Source: Myxococcales bacterium (GTDB lineage Bacteria > Myxococcota_A > Polyangia > Polyangiales > Polyangiaceae). From it: a stretch of 44,360 bases of DNA. Made by a program: the position numbers and the translations under genes. Positions within the stretch are counted from its first letter, which is position 1, and each line of letters begins with the position of its first letter. The notes beneath the pieces are model-generated. The model saw only the letters and a list, made by a program, of their open reading frames with translations, was not told the origin of the DNA and searched no databases. Location: assembly GCA_005777185.1 (NCBI GenBank), contig SXNL01000281.1:1-44360 (forward strand). Reading direction: 5' to 3'. Shown one piece after another: positions 19,774 to 28,095 of the stretch.

Positions 19774-20862
19774 ATGCGAACGAAGATTCTCCCCATAGCC
19801 CTCGCCCTCGTCGCCCTCGGCTGCTCGTCGCCGGGCCCGGACACCGATCCCGTGCACGCGCCCCTCGGCGTCGCGACGGCGATCGAGGCACCCGTCGCCT
19901 CCGCCGCTTCGTCGACGGAGAAGGTAGCCCGTCGCGACGTCGCGCTCGTCGTCCACGCGAGCGGGCGCTCGTGGGTCGTGCTCGACGCTGCCCCCGATCC
20001 CACGTGGGAGGCGGGCTCCCCCGCGCTTGTCGGCGACGACGTCGAAGGCACGGTCGCCGTCGCGCGAACGGTCGACGCCTCGAAGGTGTCCGCGGTCGCG
20101 AAGGAGAGCGTCGGCCGTCGCGTGCGCCTCCTCGGACGCCACGGCGTGGCCTGCGAGGCGACGATCGACGGCCTCGCCATCCTCGGCCGAGTGGCCCCCG
20201 ATGGTGACGTCTACGCGCGCTGGCGCGGCGAGGCGCGGGACGAGGCCGATCGCCCGCTGCCCGCCCCTCCGAAGAGCGACATCGCGAACGAGGCGTGGGA
20301 TCTCGCCGAGGGCGCCCGCACGCTCGTCGGCTCGCTCGGCTCCATGTCGGGGCGCTGCGACGAGGCCACGTTCGCCGTCGCGCAGTTGGGCCAGGTCGTG
20401 ATCCACCCGAGGGAGGCGAGCGACGAGACGCGCCGCGCCGCGCTCCTCGCCTTCCGCGCGCTACCCGAGCACCAGAGCCACGCCCGGGACTACGCCGAGG
20501 AGGCGGACGACACCCTCTCCGGCGTCCCGTGGGACTCTCGCGACGAGGCCATGCCGGTCGTGGAGACCCTCGCGCAGGGCGATCAAGAGCTCGTGTGGGT
20601 GTCGGCGGGCGCCGGCGGCGGCTGCGGCGACTTCTCCGCGCAGCTCTCCGCCCTCTTCAGGAAGACGCCGCGAGGTCTCGAGGTCGTGCGCGTGCTCGAC
20701 GGTTGGGCGCTCGAGCTGTCGGCCGTGGTGGTCCACGCGGAGCGCGGGGAGCGACCCGCGACGGACGCCTACGAGCTGATGTTCCCGGAGGCGCGCACGC
20801 GGGCGACGGAGGGTGAGGACGTGGAGCGGCTGAACGTCGCCGCGTTCGGGTGCGCGTGCTGA
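19774..20862 (+). CDS. Uncharacterised lipoprotein
   Basis: A 362-residue lipoprotein: MRTKILPIALALVALGC has a good lipobox (VALGC, Cys17) and is followed by a Ser/Pro/Asp stretch. The mature part begins with EKVARRDVALVVHASGRSWVVLD, then alternating beta-like segments with a few Cys, and ends FGCAC. The C-terminal half includes a Gly-rich SAGAGGGCGDFSAQLSAL before VVRVLDGW. I recognise no family. It is divergent from the TPR-dynamin gene across a 163-base gap and convergent with the small gene at 20883-21194. The reading frame is open further upstream, but the signal peptide fixes the start at 19774. Confidence 0.75.
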   Translation: MRTKILPIALALVALGCSSPGPDTDPVHAPLGVATAIEAPVASAASSTEKVARRDVALVVHASGRSWVVLDAAPDPTWEAGSPALVGDDVEGTVAVARTVDASKVSAVAKESVGRRVRLLGRHGVACEATIDGLAILGRVAPDGDVYARWRGEARDEADRPLPAPPKSDIANEAWDLAEGARTLVGSLGSMSGRCDEATFAVAQLGQVVIHPREASDETRRAALLAFRALPEHQSHARDYAEEADDTLSGVPWDSRDEAMPVVETLAQGDQELVWVSAGAGGGCGDFSAQLSALFRKTPRGLEVVRVLDGWALELSAVVVHAERGERPATDAYELMFPEARTRATEGEDVERLNVAAFGCAC

Positions 20863-20882
20863 GGAGCCTCCGCGCCGGGAGG

Positions 20883-21194
20883 TCAGATCGCGCGGACCGC
20901 GACGAGCGCTGCTTCGATGGCGGACCAGTCGAACACGGGGAGATAGCGGCCCGTCCACGAACGGCTGACCGCGCCGAGCGCCTCCTTGGGCGACGGACCC
21001 CATCCGTCGATCGCGTCGGAGGTGCTGCTCTGGCTGGCGACCATGTGCCAGTCGCCCGGGTCCTCGGGCGTCTGCCGGGGTGAGAGCGACAAGGTCAGCC
21101 GCTCGCCCTCGCACTTGAAGTCGTAGACCATCGCCGACCGTCGGCGGAACTGGTTCGTGATGTGGACGGGCGCGGCCGCCTTGGGGCTGGCCAT
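20883..21194 (-). CDS. Small conserved-looking protein of unknown function
   Basis: A 103-residue soluble protein starting MASPKAAAPVHITNQFRR. Its ATG at 21194 shares one base with the stop of the upstream 63-residue gene (TGATG), so the two are likely translated together. Features seen: a VYDFKCEGERLTLSLSP strand region, DPGDWHMVAS, and a C-terminal helix-like TGRYLPVFDWSAIEAALVAVRAI. The gene is well balanced in codon use. No motif gives a function. Confidence 0.7.
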   Translation of the reverse strand: MASPKAAAPVHITNQFRRRSAMVYDFKCEGERLTLSLSPRQTPEDPGDWHMVASQSSTSDAIDGWGPSPKEALGAVSRSWTGRYLPVFDWSAIEAALVAVRAI

Positions 21195-21385
21195 CAGCCG
21201 TCGACCCACGGGTCGGGAAGCGGCTGCGGGCCGGGGACGATCCCGGCGACGTCCGGATCCTCGCCGTCGACGGCCACGCGAGGCGACTTGTTCTGCTGCC
21301 GCTCGCGCTTCTTCGCCTCCTTCTCCTTCTTCTTCTCTTTCTGATCTCGCTCGCGCTGTCGCTTGTTCATCGTCGGGCTGGCCAT
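21194..21385 (-). CDS. Small Lys/Arg/Glu-rich protein
   Basis: A 63-residue protein. ATG 21385 has an excellent Shine-Dalgarno (AAGGAG, five bases away). Residues 6-33 (NKRQRERDQKEKKKEKEAKK) form an extremely charged helix or coiled coil, followed by an acidic/Pro tail ending PLPDPWVDG. The basic helix suggests nucleic-acid or ribosome contact, but that is only inference. It overlaps the next gene by one base. Open frame upstream of this start is not convincing. Confidence 0.75.
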   Translation of the reverse strand: MASPTMNKRQRERDQKEKKKEKEAKKRERQQNKSPRVAVDGEDPDVAGIVPGPQPLPDPWVDG

Positions 21386-21543
21386 CTCTGCTCCTTCTGG
21401 CGGAAAATGATCCAGCCGTTCGTCGATCTGCTCCCCAGCGTTTACACCGACCGGCCGCCGTTCCCTAGCCAAACGTGCGCGTGGACGCCAAAAAAGTCGA
21501 TTTCGCCCCGTGCCAGGCCGCCCGATGCTAGGGCACCGGCGCC

Positions 21544-22218
21544 ATGCTCGCCGCCCCCGCCCCCGCACCGGCCAAGCCCACCCTGCGGGGTGCGTCGCAC
21601 GCCGTCGCCTTCTTCGCCGCGATCCTCGCGACCCTGCCCCTGCTCGCGGGGGCGTTCGGCGGCCGGTCGGCGGCCGGCCAGCACGCGAGCCTCGTCTTCG
21701 GCGCGAGCCTGGCGTTGCTGTTCGGCACGAGCGCGCTCTACCACCGGGTGGACTGGACGCCCGCGGCTCGCAAGCGCATGCGCCGGCTGGATCACGCCGC
21801 GATCTTCATCCTCATCGCCGGCGGCTACACGCCGCTGTTCGCGCTGGTGGCGGCACGAGGTGGAGGTCACGGCGCGCTCCTCGCGATCTGGCTCGGCGCC
21901 GGCGTCGGCGTGGTGAAATCGCTCCTGTGGCCGGGCGCCCCGAAGTGGATGACCGCGGCGCTCTGCGTCGGGCTCGGATGGGTCGTGACAGGCCAGGTGA
22001 GCGCGCGCGCCAGCCAGGTCGGTGGCGTCTGCGTCGCGCTCCTCGTCGTCAGCGGCGTCATCTACAGCGCCGGGGCGCTCGTCTACGCGCTGAAGCGCCC
22101 CGACCCCGCCCCCCGCGTGTTCGGTTACCACGAGGTCTTCCACGCGCTCGTCGTGCTCGCGAGCGCGTGCCTCTACGCCCACGTCGCGCTCGTCATGCGC
22201 GCGACCGACGCTCCCTGA
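21544..22218 (+). CDS. Hemolysin III/PAQR-family membrane protein
   Basis: A 224-residue protein with about seven hydrophobic segments. The hemolysin III signature residues are present: LFGTSALYHRVDW, RRLDHAAIFILIAGGYTPLF and FGYHEVFHALVV, with the Ser, Asp and three His of the membrane zinc site. Family members are inner-membrane proteins related to adiponectin receptors. The name hemolysin is historical, and the likely chemistry is zinc-dependent lipid hydrolysis. Start ATG 21544 keeps a short Pro/Ala-rich N-terminus before the first segment. It is divergent from the small basic protein gene. Confidence 0.9.
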   Translation: MLAAPAPAPAKPTLRGASHAVAFFAAILATLPLLAGAFGGRSAAGQHASLVFGASLALLFGTSALYHRVDWTPAARKRMRRLDHAAIFILIAGGYTPLFALVAARGGGHGALLAIWLGAGVGVVKSLLWPGAPKWMTAALCVGLGWVVTGQVSARASQVGGVCVALLVVSGVIYSAGALVYALKRPDPAPRVFGYHEVFHALVVLASACLYAHVALVMRATDAP

Positions 22219-22277
22219 GCCGCGCTCTACCGGCGCGGTTCCCCGGAGGCCCGGGCGCGACTCCGCGAGCGGCCGCG

Positions 22278-23318
22278 TCACCGCGCGATCTGCGGGTGCG
22301 CGCGGTACCAGCCGGCCGCGATCACGTCCCGCAGGATCGGAATGCGGAGCTGCGGGTTCGGGTGCGACTGCAGGAAGACCACCGGCGAGAGGGGGTTCAC
22401 GCCCATCGCTTGCTCGAGTCGCGCGAAGAACTCGAGGAGCAGGAGCCCGCCCCGCTCGCTGTAGCGGTACGCGGGTAGACGCGCCGCCCCCGTGTCGAGC
22501 GCGTTGATGGCCCCCGAGCTGTCGGCCGCGGCCTCGTTCGGCTGGTTCGTGATCGGGATAAGGGAGTTCAGCAGGTTCCCGATGACGGCGGGGTTCGGCC
22601 CCGGTGGTTGCCCGTTCGCGCAGCCGGTGTGGTTGAGATAGTGGTGGGCGAGCTCGTGGCCGAACGTGAACGCCACGATGTCCTGGAACAGCTCGCGCGC
22701 CCGCGACCAGCGGCGCGGATCGCCGCCCACGTTCTGCGGGATGATCCCGGCGGGGAGGCCCGGGCTCGCCTTCTCGGAGCGGAGGATCTGCGGGATGACG
22801 AGCTTGCAGTACGCGTCGTACGTCTGCGTCCCGAACATCTCGTCGGTGGCCTTCGTCTGGGCGATCGCGTCGGCCGCGAGCAGGAAGCCCTCGGTGCCCG
22901 CGAGGAACGGCGCGCCCTTCTCGCAGCCGGCGAAGGCGTTCACCTCGAGTCCCGGATCGAAGACCAGCGGGATCCCCTGCACGCGGGCCTTCTGGCTCGC
23001 GCCGAGGTTCTGGACGAGCTCCGCGAGTACCGTGCGGACCTCCTGCTGCATCGCCGCGGACCCGATCAGCGGCGGAAGCAGCGGACGCTGGAACGGGGGA
23101 GGCGGCTGCTGCGGCTGCTGCGGCTGCTGCGGCTGCTGCGGCTGTTGCTGCGGCTGTTGCTGCGGCGGAGGGTAGTAGGTGGGTGGCTGCTGGGGGTACG
23201 CGTACGGTGCCTGCGGAGGCTGGGCGGGGGGTGGCTGAGGAGGGGGCGTGCCCGGGGAGGGGCACCCCGCGAGCGCGGTCAGCGAGAGGCACGCGACGGT
23301 GGCGAGTGTTCGGAGCAC
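22278..23318 (-). CDS. M48-like zinc metallopeptidase lipoprotein with Gln/Pro-rich linker
   Basis: A 346-residue lipoprotein. I chose the GTG at 23318, giving MLRTLATVACLSLTALAGC with Cys19 in a good lipobox. Residues 20-80 are a Pro/Gln linker (repeated PQQ) that would hold the enzyme off the membrane. The catalytic region has FGHELAHHYLNH (HExxH near residue 221) and NEAAADSSG, which could give the third zinc ligand, then SHPNPQLRI near the end, as in M48 peptidases. It begins 17 bases after the kinase stop and is probably co-transcribed with it. The peptidase fold is likely; its substrate is unknown. Confidence 0.85.
   Translation of the reverse strand: MLRTLATVACLSLTALAGCPSPGTPPPQPPPAQPPQAPYAYPQQPPTYYPPPQQQPQQQPQQPQQPQQPQQPPPPFQRPLLPPLIGSAAMQQEVRTVLAELVQNLGASQKARVQGIPLVFDPGLEVNAFAGCEKGAPFLAGTEGFLLAADAIAQTKATDEMFGTQTYDAYCKLVIPQILRSEKASPGLPAGIIPQNVGGDPRRWSRARELFQDIVAFTFGHELAHHYLNHTGCANGQPPGPNPAVIGNLLNSLIPITNQPNEAAADSSGAINALDTGAARLPAYRYSERGGLLLLEFFARLEQAMGVNPLSPVVFLQSHPNPQLRIPILRDVIAAGWYRAHPQIAR
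23104..23163. repeat. Coding tandem repeat of GGCTGCTGC units
   Basis: Four 9-base GGCTGCTGC units are followed by two 12-base GGCTGTTGCTGC units. They encode the Gln/Pro linker of the M48-like lipoprotein. Such in-frame repeats can change length by slippage without breaking the frame. Confidence 0.85.
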
Positions 23319-23335
23319 ACCCGGAGCGTACACCG

Positions 23336-25063
23336 TCAGCCCTTGGAGCGCTCGCTCGGCACCCCGCTCGCCACCTCGTCCGGCCGCGCGGGCGACAGGG
23401 CACGCAGGGTGGCGAGGACCGCGCGCGCGTCGGGGTAGCGCTCCTCCTTGTCGGGCTCGAGCGCGCACTCGATCACCTCGCGCCACTCGGGCGGCACGGG
23501 CGTCTGCGCGCGATGAACGCCGCTGTCCGCCTGGGCGCCGAGCTGGAGCGGTGGCTCGTCGACGCGCCACAGCGACGCGGCCGCGAGCGGCGGCGGCTCG
23601 CCCATGAAGCACTCGTACAGCACGGCGCCGAAGGCGTAGAGATCGCTGCGGGCGTCGAGCGGGTCCCCCGCCTCCTGCTCCGGCGACATGTACCCGGGCG
23701 TCCCGAGCGGCGAGCCCGTGCTCGTGATCCGCATCTCCTCCCACTCCACCTTCGCGATGCCGAAGTCGAGGACCTTCGCGCGGAGCTTGTCCTTCGCGTC
23801 CGGGTGGGGGACGAGCATGATGTTGGACGGCTTGATGTCGCGGTGCACGACGCCCGCGGCGTGGATGGCCGAGAGCGCCTCGCACACCTCGATCGCGATC
23901 GGCAGCACCTCGTCGGGCGACAGCCGTACGCGCTCCTTGATGTGCGTCGCGAGGGAGTCGCCGCGCAGGAGCTCCATCACGAGGTACGACGTCCCGTCGG
24001 CGATGTGCCCGTGGTCGAGCACCTCGACGACGTTGGGGTGCCAGGCGAGGCCGAGCGCCTCCGCCTCACGGCGGAGCCGGTCGGAGGCCACCGTGTCGTG
24101 CGCGGCGGCGGCGCGGAGCAGCTTGATCGCCACGGGCGTCCCGTCGCCGATGCGGATCGCCTCGTAGATCACCCCGCTCGCGCCGGACCCCATCCGCTTT
24201 CCGAGGCGATAGAGGCCAGCGACGACCGATCCGGACAGGTCGCCCGCCGCCCCCCCCTCGACGGCCTCCTTCAGCTCGAGGCTCCGCTCGAGCGCGCGCA
24301 CGCGGATATCCTGCGCCCGGGCCACGAGGGCGCGCTGCTCCGAGAGGGTGCGCTGATGACCGAACGCCGCCCCTACCCCGACGCAGGCGGCCGACACGAG
24401 GGCCGACACGGCCGGGGGATACACGCCCGAGAGGATCACGACCACCCCGGGCACTCCGCCCGCGAGCGCGTACAGCGCGAGCGTGGCCCGTCCCTGCCGC
24501 GGGAGGCGCCACCGCACGCGGAACTCCTGCGCCTCGGGCTTGTCGGCAGGGACGATCTCGACGTCGCCACGCGGGTACCCGAACAGGGTCGGCACCATCG
24601 AGAGCTCCGCCGCGCGCGCCTCCTTCATGAGGCCGTCCTCCTCCAGCATCGGATCGTGCGCGATGTACACGCGCCCGGACCACGCCCCCGGTCCCGAGGA
24701 GAGGGTCTCCCATCGCGTGGTTCGACCGTACTCGCTCTCGGTGGCGTCAATCCGGCCGAGGAGCTCCTCGGGCACGCGCGCCGTCCGGAGAGAGCGCATC
24801 CACACGCCGAGGTTCTCGCGGGCGACGAGTCGCTCGGCCGCCGCTGCGATCGTGCCCGCGCCCCCCTTCTTCACCGCGAGCTTGAGCCCTTCGTGCAGCG
24901 TCGACAGCGGGAGCAGGTGCGTCTCGTCCGCGATATCGGACGCGTGGAGGTGGAGCTCGGCCAGGAAGTCCGCGCCCTGGCCGCCGTTCGCCTCGAGGTG
25001 GAGGTGGAGCGCCTTCAACTTCGACGCCGCCGCCTGCCCCTTCGGGAAGCTACGCTGGTGCAC
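23336..25063 (-). CDS. Membrane Ser/Thr protein kinase with N-terminal sensor-like region
   Basis: A 575-residue kinase. The C-terminal Hanks-type domain is complete: glycine loop GSGASGVIYE (near 290), AIKLL, catalytic VVHRDIKPSNIM (near 404), DFGIAK (near 432) and GTPGYMSPEQ. Residues 195-240 are two adjacent hydrophobic segments (LALYALAGGVPGVVVILSGV and the next). The first 190 residues form a separate domain with RVYIAHDP, AAELSMVPTLFGYP and EFRVRWR. It faintly resembles N-terminal input domains of some myxobacterial signalling proteins, but I cannot name it. Most bacterial Ser/Thr kinases place the kinase first. The start is GTG 25063. It is divergent from the NFACT gene across 62 bases. 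Confidence 0.9.
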   Translation of the reverse strand: MHQRSFPKGQAAASKLKALHLHLEANGGQGADFLAELHLHASDIADETHLLPLSTLHEGLKLAVKKGGAGTIAAAAERLVARENLGVWMRSLRTARVPEELLGRIDATESEYGRTTRWETLSSGPGAWSGRVYIAHDPMLEEDGLMKEARAAELSMVPTLFGYPRGDVEIVPADKPEAQEFRVRWRLPRQGRATLALYALAGGVPGVVVILSGVYPPAVSALVSAACVGVGAAFGHQRTLSEQRALVARAQDIRVRALERSLELKEAVEGGAAGDLSGSVVAGLYRLGKRMGSGASGVIYEAIRIGDGTPVAIKLLRAAAAHDTVASDRLRREAEALGLAWHPNVVEVLDHGHIADGTSYLVMELLRGDSLATHIKERVRLSPDEVLPIAIEVCEALSAIHAAGVVHRDIKPSNIMLVPHPDAKDKLRAKVLDFGIAKVEWEEMRITSTGSPLGTPGYMSPEQEAGDPLDARSDLYAFGAVLYECFMGEPPPLAAASLWRVDEPPLQLGAQADSGVHRAQTPVPPEWREVIECALEPDKEERYPDARAVLATLRALSPARPDEVASGVPSERSKG

Positions 25064-25125
25064 GCCGGGACTCCACGCGCAGGCTCACGTGGATAGGATA
25101 CGACGTTCTGGTGCCGGAGACCCGT

Positions 25126-26421
25126 ATGGAATCGTCCTCCCCCATCCTCGGCGTGGTCCAGAAGGCGGGTATCTCGAGCGCGCTCGCGGTGCTCTCGCTC
25201 CGGGCGCCCGGCGAGACGTTCCACGCCATGATCTGGCGCTCCCCGCAGGGGCTGCGGGTGTTCCGGGCGTCCGCGGAGGCGAGGAAAGCGTCGTTCCGGG
25301 GGCGCCTCCCGCAAGGGCTGCGCCAGGACAGGGCAGCGGAGCGAGCGTGCGAGGGGGCGCGCGTATGCTTCGCGACGCGGCGAGGGCTCTGGCTCGAGAC
25401 CCCGTCCGGTCCGCGCGAGCTAGGGCTCCATCGCGGCGTGATCACGCTCGAGCCCGTGGAGCCACCGCCGCATCCCGAGCCCCTGGAGGTCGACGAAGCG
25501 GGCCTGGCCGCGATCGCCGCGGTATACCTGGATCTGCGGAGCGCGGCGATCGGCCGCGCCCTCGACCGCGCCCTCGACCGGGTCGAGCGGAGGATCGCCT
25601 CCGTCTCGCGCGATCTGGAGCGCATGGCCGGCGCGGACGCCATCCTCGCACGGGCGCAGTGGCTCACGCCGCTGGCCGCGCGCGCGCCGCGAGGCGCCAC
25701 CCGGCTCGCAGGCACGGACTGGTCGACGGGCGAGCCTGTGCCGTTCGAGGTCGAGCTCGATCCGTCGAGATCCGCGCGCGAGAACCTCGACGCGATGTTC
25801 AAGCGCGCGCGACGTCTGAAGCTCGGACGGCGCTTCGCGGAGCCGCGTCTCGCCGAGGCGACGCGCGTGGCGAGCGCCCTCCGCGCGGGGCGGGCGCGCC
25901 TCGCCGAGGCCACGTGCGCGGAGGATCTGGACGGGGTGGAAGCGGCGGCGCGAGCCGTCGCCCCGCGCGACTTCGCGCTGGAGCAGCGAGGCGCCGGGGA
26001 GCCCCGCCCGCGGAGGTCACCCGAGCGCGTGGGCCACCGCGTGTTCCCGATCTCGGAGGGCCGCGTCGCGCGGGTGGGGAAGGGGGGTGTCGACAACGAT
26101 CGGCTGACGTTCCGCACGGCGCGTCCGCACGACCTGTTCCTCCACGTGAAGGGCCGCGCGGGCGCACACGTGATCGTCCCTCTCGAGCGGGGCGCGTCCC
26201 CGCCGCCCGCCGCCCTGGTGGACGCGGCGCACCTCGCCGCCCACTTCTCCGACGCGCGCGGCGAGACGGTGGTGGATGTAGAGTACACGCACAGGAAGTT
26301 CCTGCGAAAGCCCAGGGACGGCGCGCCTGGGATGGTCCTCGTCGAGCGGGAGAAGGTCCTGGTGTTGCGCGTCGAGGAGGAGCGTCTCGCCCGCCTCCTG
26401 GCGCGCGAGGAGCCGCCGTGA
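25126..26421 (+). CDS. Short NFACT-family (RqcH-like) RNA-binding protein
   Basis: A 431-residue protein. The C-terminal NFACT-R domain is clear: VDNDRLTFRTARPHDLFLHVKGRAGAHVIV, LVDAAHLAAHFSDARGETVVDVEYT and KPRDGAPGMVLVEREKVLVL. A central Ala/Arg/Glu-rich helical region could be the coiled coil, and the N-terminal part looks like a reduced NFACT-N. RqcH proteins bind split 50S subunits with peptidyl-tRNA and add Ala tails, and they are usually about 550 residues. This one is more than 100 residues shorter, so activity cannot be assumed. I chose ATG 25126 for the GGAGA six bases before it. A GTG at 25111 is possible. Confidence 0.85.
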   Translation: MESSSPILGVVQKAGISSALAVLSLRAPGETFHAMIWRSPQGLRVFRASAEARKASFRGRLPQGLRQDRAAERACEGARVCFATRRGLWLETPSGPRELGLHRGVITLEPVEPPPHPEPLEVDEAGLAAIAAVYLDLRSAAIGRALDRALDRVERRIASVSRDLERMAGADAILARAQWLTPLAARAPRGATRLAGTDWSTGEPVPFEVELDPSRSARENLDAMFKRARRLKLGRRFAEPRLAEATRVASALRAGRARLAEATCAEDLDGVEAAARAVAPRDFALEQRGAGEPRPRRSPERVGHRVFPISEGRVARVGKGGVDNDRLTFRTARPHDLFLHVKGRAGAHVIVPLERGASPPPAALVDAAHLAAHFSDARGETVVDVEYTHRKFLRKPRDGAPGMVLVEREKVLVLRVEEERLARLLAREEPP

Positions 26422-26436
26422 CGGACGGCGGGGACG

Positions 26437-27318
26437 TCAGCTCACGATCCGCAGCGACCGCCCCGACAGCACCTCGTTGTGGCTCCCCCTCCGGTATCCC
26501 GCGAGGTCGAGGGTCACGTAGGTGAACCCTGCGCGCTTCCCGGCCGCGGTCAGCTCGTCCCTCACCTCGAACGCCCGACCCATCTCGCCTTGCTCGATCT
26601 CGATCCGCGCGAGGCTGCCCTCCACCGTCCCGACCGTGGCGGGCAGGGCGTGCCACCTCACGCGCACCTGGCGGAGGCCGAGGCGCCGGAGCGCCTCCTC
26701 CAGCGACGCGATCTGCGCGAGGCGCTCGCGCGTGACGCGCGTGCCGTACGGCAGCCGGCTCGACAGGCACGCGGACGCGGGCTTGTCCCAGATCGTCAGC
26801 CCGAGGAGGCTCGCGCACGCGCGCACGTCCTCCTTGCCGAAGGTGCAGGCGACGAGCGGGCTCTCCGCACCCGCCTCCCGCGCGGCGTCGAGGCCGGGCC
26901 GGTAGTCGCCCAGATCGTCGGTGTTGGTGCCGTTCACGATGCGGGCGAGCCCCCACTCGACGCGCTTCACGGACGCGATGCGGTACAGCTCGCTCTTGCA
27001 GTGGAAGCAGCGATCGGCGTGGTTTCGCGCGTAGCTCTCGTCCTCGATCTCGCTCGACTCGACCAGCTCGTGGCGGGCGCCGATCTCCCGCGCGATGCGG
27101 ATCGCCTCGTCCTTCTCGAAGGGGGCGAGGCTCGGGCTCACGGCGGTCATCCCGACGGCTCGCTCGCCGAGCACCACGTGCGCGACCGCGAGGACGAAGG
27201 CGCTGTCGATGCCACCGGAGTAGCACACGAGGACGGAGCCCATGTCGCGGAGGTGGCCCGCGAGCGCGTCGAGCTTGGGGTGGGAGGGGAGGGTGGGCAA
27301 GTCGGGATGGTATAGCAC
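26437..27318 (-). CDS. larE: LarE-type ATP-dependent sulfur transferase
   Basis: A 293-residue PP-loop protein. It has SGGIDS at residues 34-39, then HADRCFHCKSELY, NGTNTDDLGDYRPGLDAA and KPASACLSSRLPYGTRVT. Cys184 in ACLSSR aligns with the sacrificial Cys of Lactobacillus LarE, which gives its sulfur to build the nickel-pincer cofactor of lactate racemase-type enzymes. No larB, larC or racemase gene is in the window, so the substrate may differ. The start is GTG 27318 because the family needs the segment before the P-loop. It converges with the NFACT gene (15-base gap) and diverges from imuA. Confidence 0.9.
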   Translation of the reverse strand: MLYHPDLPTLPSHPKLDALAGHLRDMGSVLVCYSGGIDSAFVLAVAHVVLGERAVGMTAVSPSLAPFEKDEAIRIAREIGARHELVESSEIEDESYARNHADRCFHCKSELYRIASVKRVEWGLARIVNGTNTDDLGDYRPGLDAAREAGAESPLVACTFGKEDVRACASLLGLTIWDKPASACLSSRLPYGTRVTRERLAQIASLEEALRRLGLRQVRVRWHALPATVGTVEGSLARIEIEQGEMGRAFEVRDELTAAGKRAGFTYVTLDLAGYRRGSHNEVLSGRSLRIVS

Positions 27319-27392
27319 GCGAGGCGCCGGAGGCCCCCGCAGGCGGATCAGGGTCAGGCGTCCCTGTCCGCGCGCCTTGCACGGTGCGCATA

Positions 27393-27412
27393 TACTGATA
27401 TTATGTTCAGTA
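27393..27412 (+). promoter_or_regulatory. LexA (SOS) box over the imuA start
   Basis: The sequence is TACTG-N10-CAGTA with perfectly inverted 5-base ends, and the dyad extends to ATACTGA/TCAGTAT (27392-27413). It matches the classical E. coli LexA consensus at all conserved positions and also contains GTTCAG as in the Myxococcus box. Two -10-like hexamers lie in or next to it: TATACT (27391-27396) and TATTAT (27399-27404). LexA bound here would block polymerase. It lies exactly at the start of a known SOS mutagenesis operon. Confidence 0.88.
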
Positions 27413-28095
27413 TGTCAGCCGCTGTCAGCCTCGACGCCCTCCTCCAGTCCGGCGCGCTCGGTCGTGTCCGGAAGGGGATCTTCGCCTCCGATCCCCGCGC
27501 CCGCTCCTCCGGCCTCGCCGATCTCGATCGCGTGCTTCCTGACCGGGGTTTTCCTCCGGGGATCACCGAGCTCGCCGCCCCTCACGGGATGGGCGGCGCC
27601 TCGACGATCGCGCTCTCGGCCATCCAGGCCGCCCAGGCGCGCGACAAACGCGTGCACTGTGCATGGATCGAGCCACGCCTCTCGGGCACGCTCCACGCGC
27701 CGTTCGTCGATCGCATGGGCGTCTCGCGTGACCGGCTCGTCGTGGTGCGCCCCCCTCCCGAAGCGCTCGCCCGCGTCGCGCTCGAGGTGGTCGACTCCGG
27801 CGCCTTCGAGGTGGTCGCGATCCGGATCGGACGGGCGCGAGGCCTCGACGCTCGCCACGTTCGCAAGCTCGCGCTCCTCGCCGAGGAGCGGGGAGGTATC
27901 GTCCTCATCGCCAGCGACGGGACGAGCTCGGGGTGGCGCGCGTGGCCCGTGACGCTTCGGATCGAGCTCCACCGCGCGCCCTCGTTCATCTCGGTCAAGG
28001 TCACGCGCGACCGACGCGGGCGGACCGGCGCGACAGGGCATGTCGTCCCTGGTCACGAGGCGCCCGAGAGGCCCGCTCGCGACGTGGCGCCATGA
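27403..28095 (+). CDS. imuA: ImuA, RecA-like SOS mutagenesis protein
   Basis: A 230-residue RecA-related protein, the accessory factor of the ImuA-ImuB-DnaE2 translesion system. Visible features: LDALLQSGALGRVRKG, RSSGLADLDRVLPDRGFPPGITEL (the family N-terminus), APHGMGGASTIAL as the degenerate P-loop region, and HCAWIEPRLSGTLHAPF. The reading frame offers ATG at 27403 or 27412 (MSAAVSLD). Both lie within or at the edge of the LexA box and neither has a Shine-Dalgarno, so a leaderless transcript is plausible. It overlaps imuB by ATGA. No dnaE2 is in the window. Confidence 0.88.
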   Translation: MFSMSAAVSLDALLQSGALGRVRKGIFASDPRARSSGLADLDRVLPDRGFPPGITELAAPHGMGGASTIALSAIQAAQARDKRVHCAWIEPRLSGTLHAPFVDRMGVSRDRLVVVRPPPEALARVALEVVDSGAFEVVAIRIGRARGLDARHVRKLALLAEERGGIVLIASDGTSSGWRAWPVTLRIELHRAPSFISVKVTRDRRGRTGATGHVVPGHEAPERPARDVAP

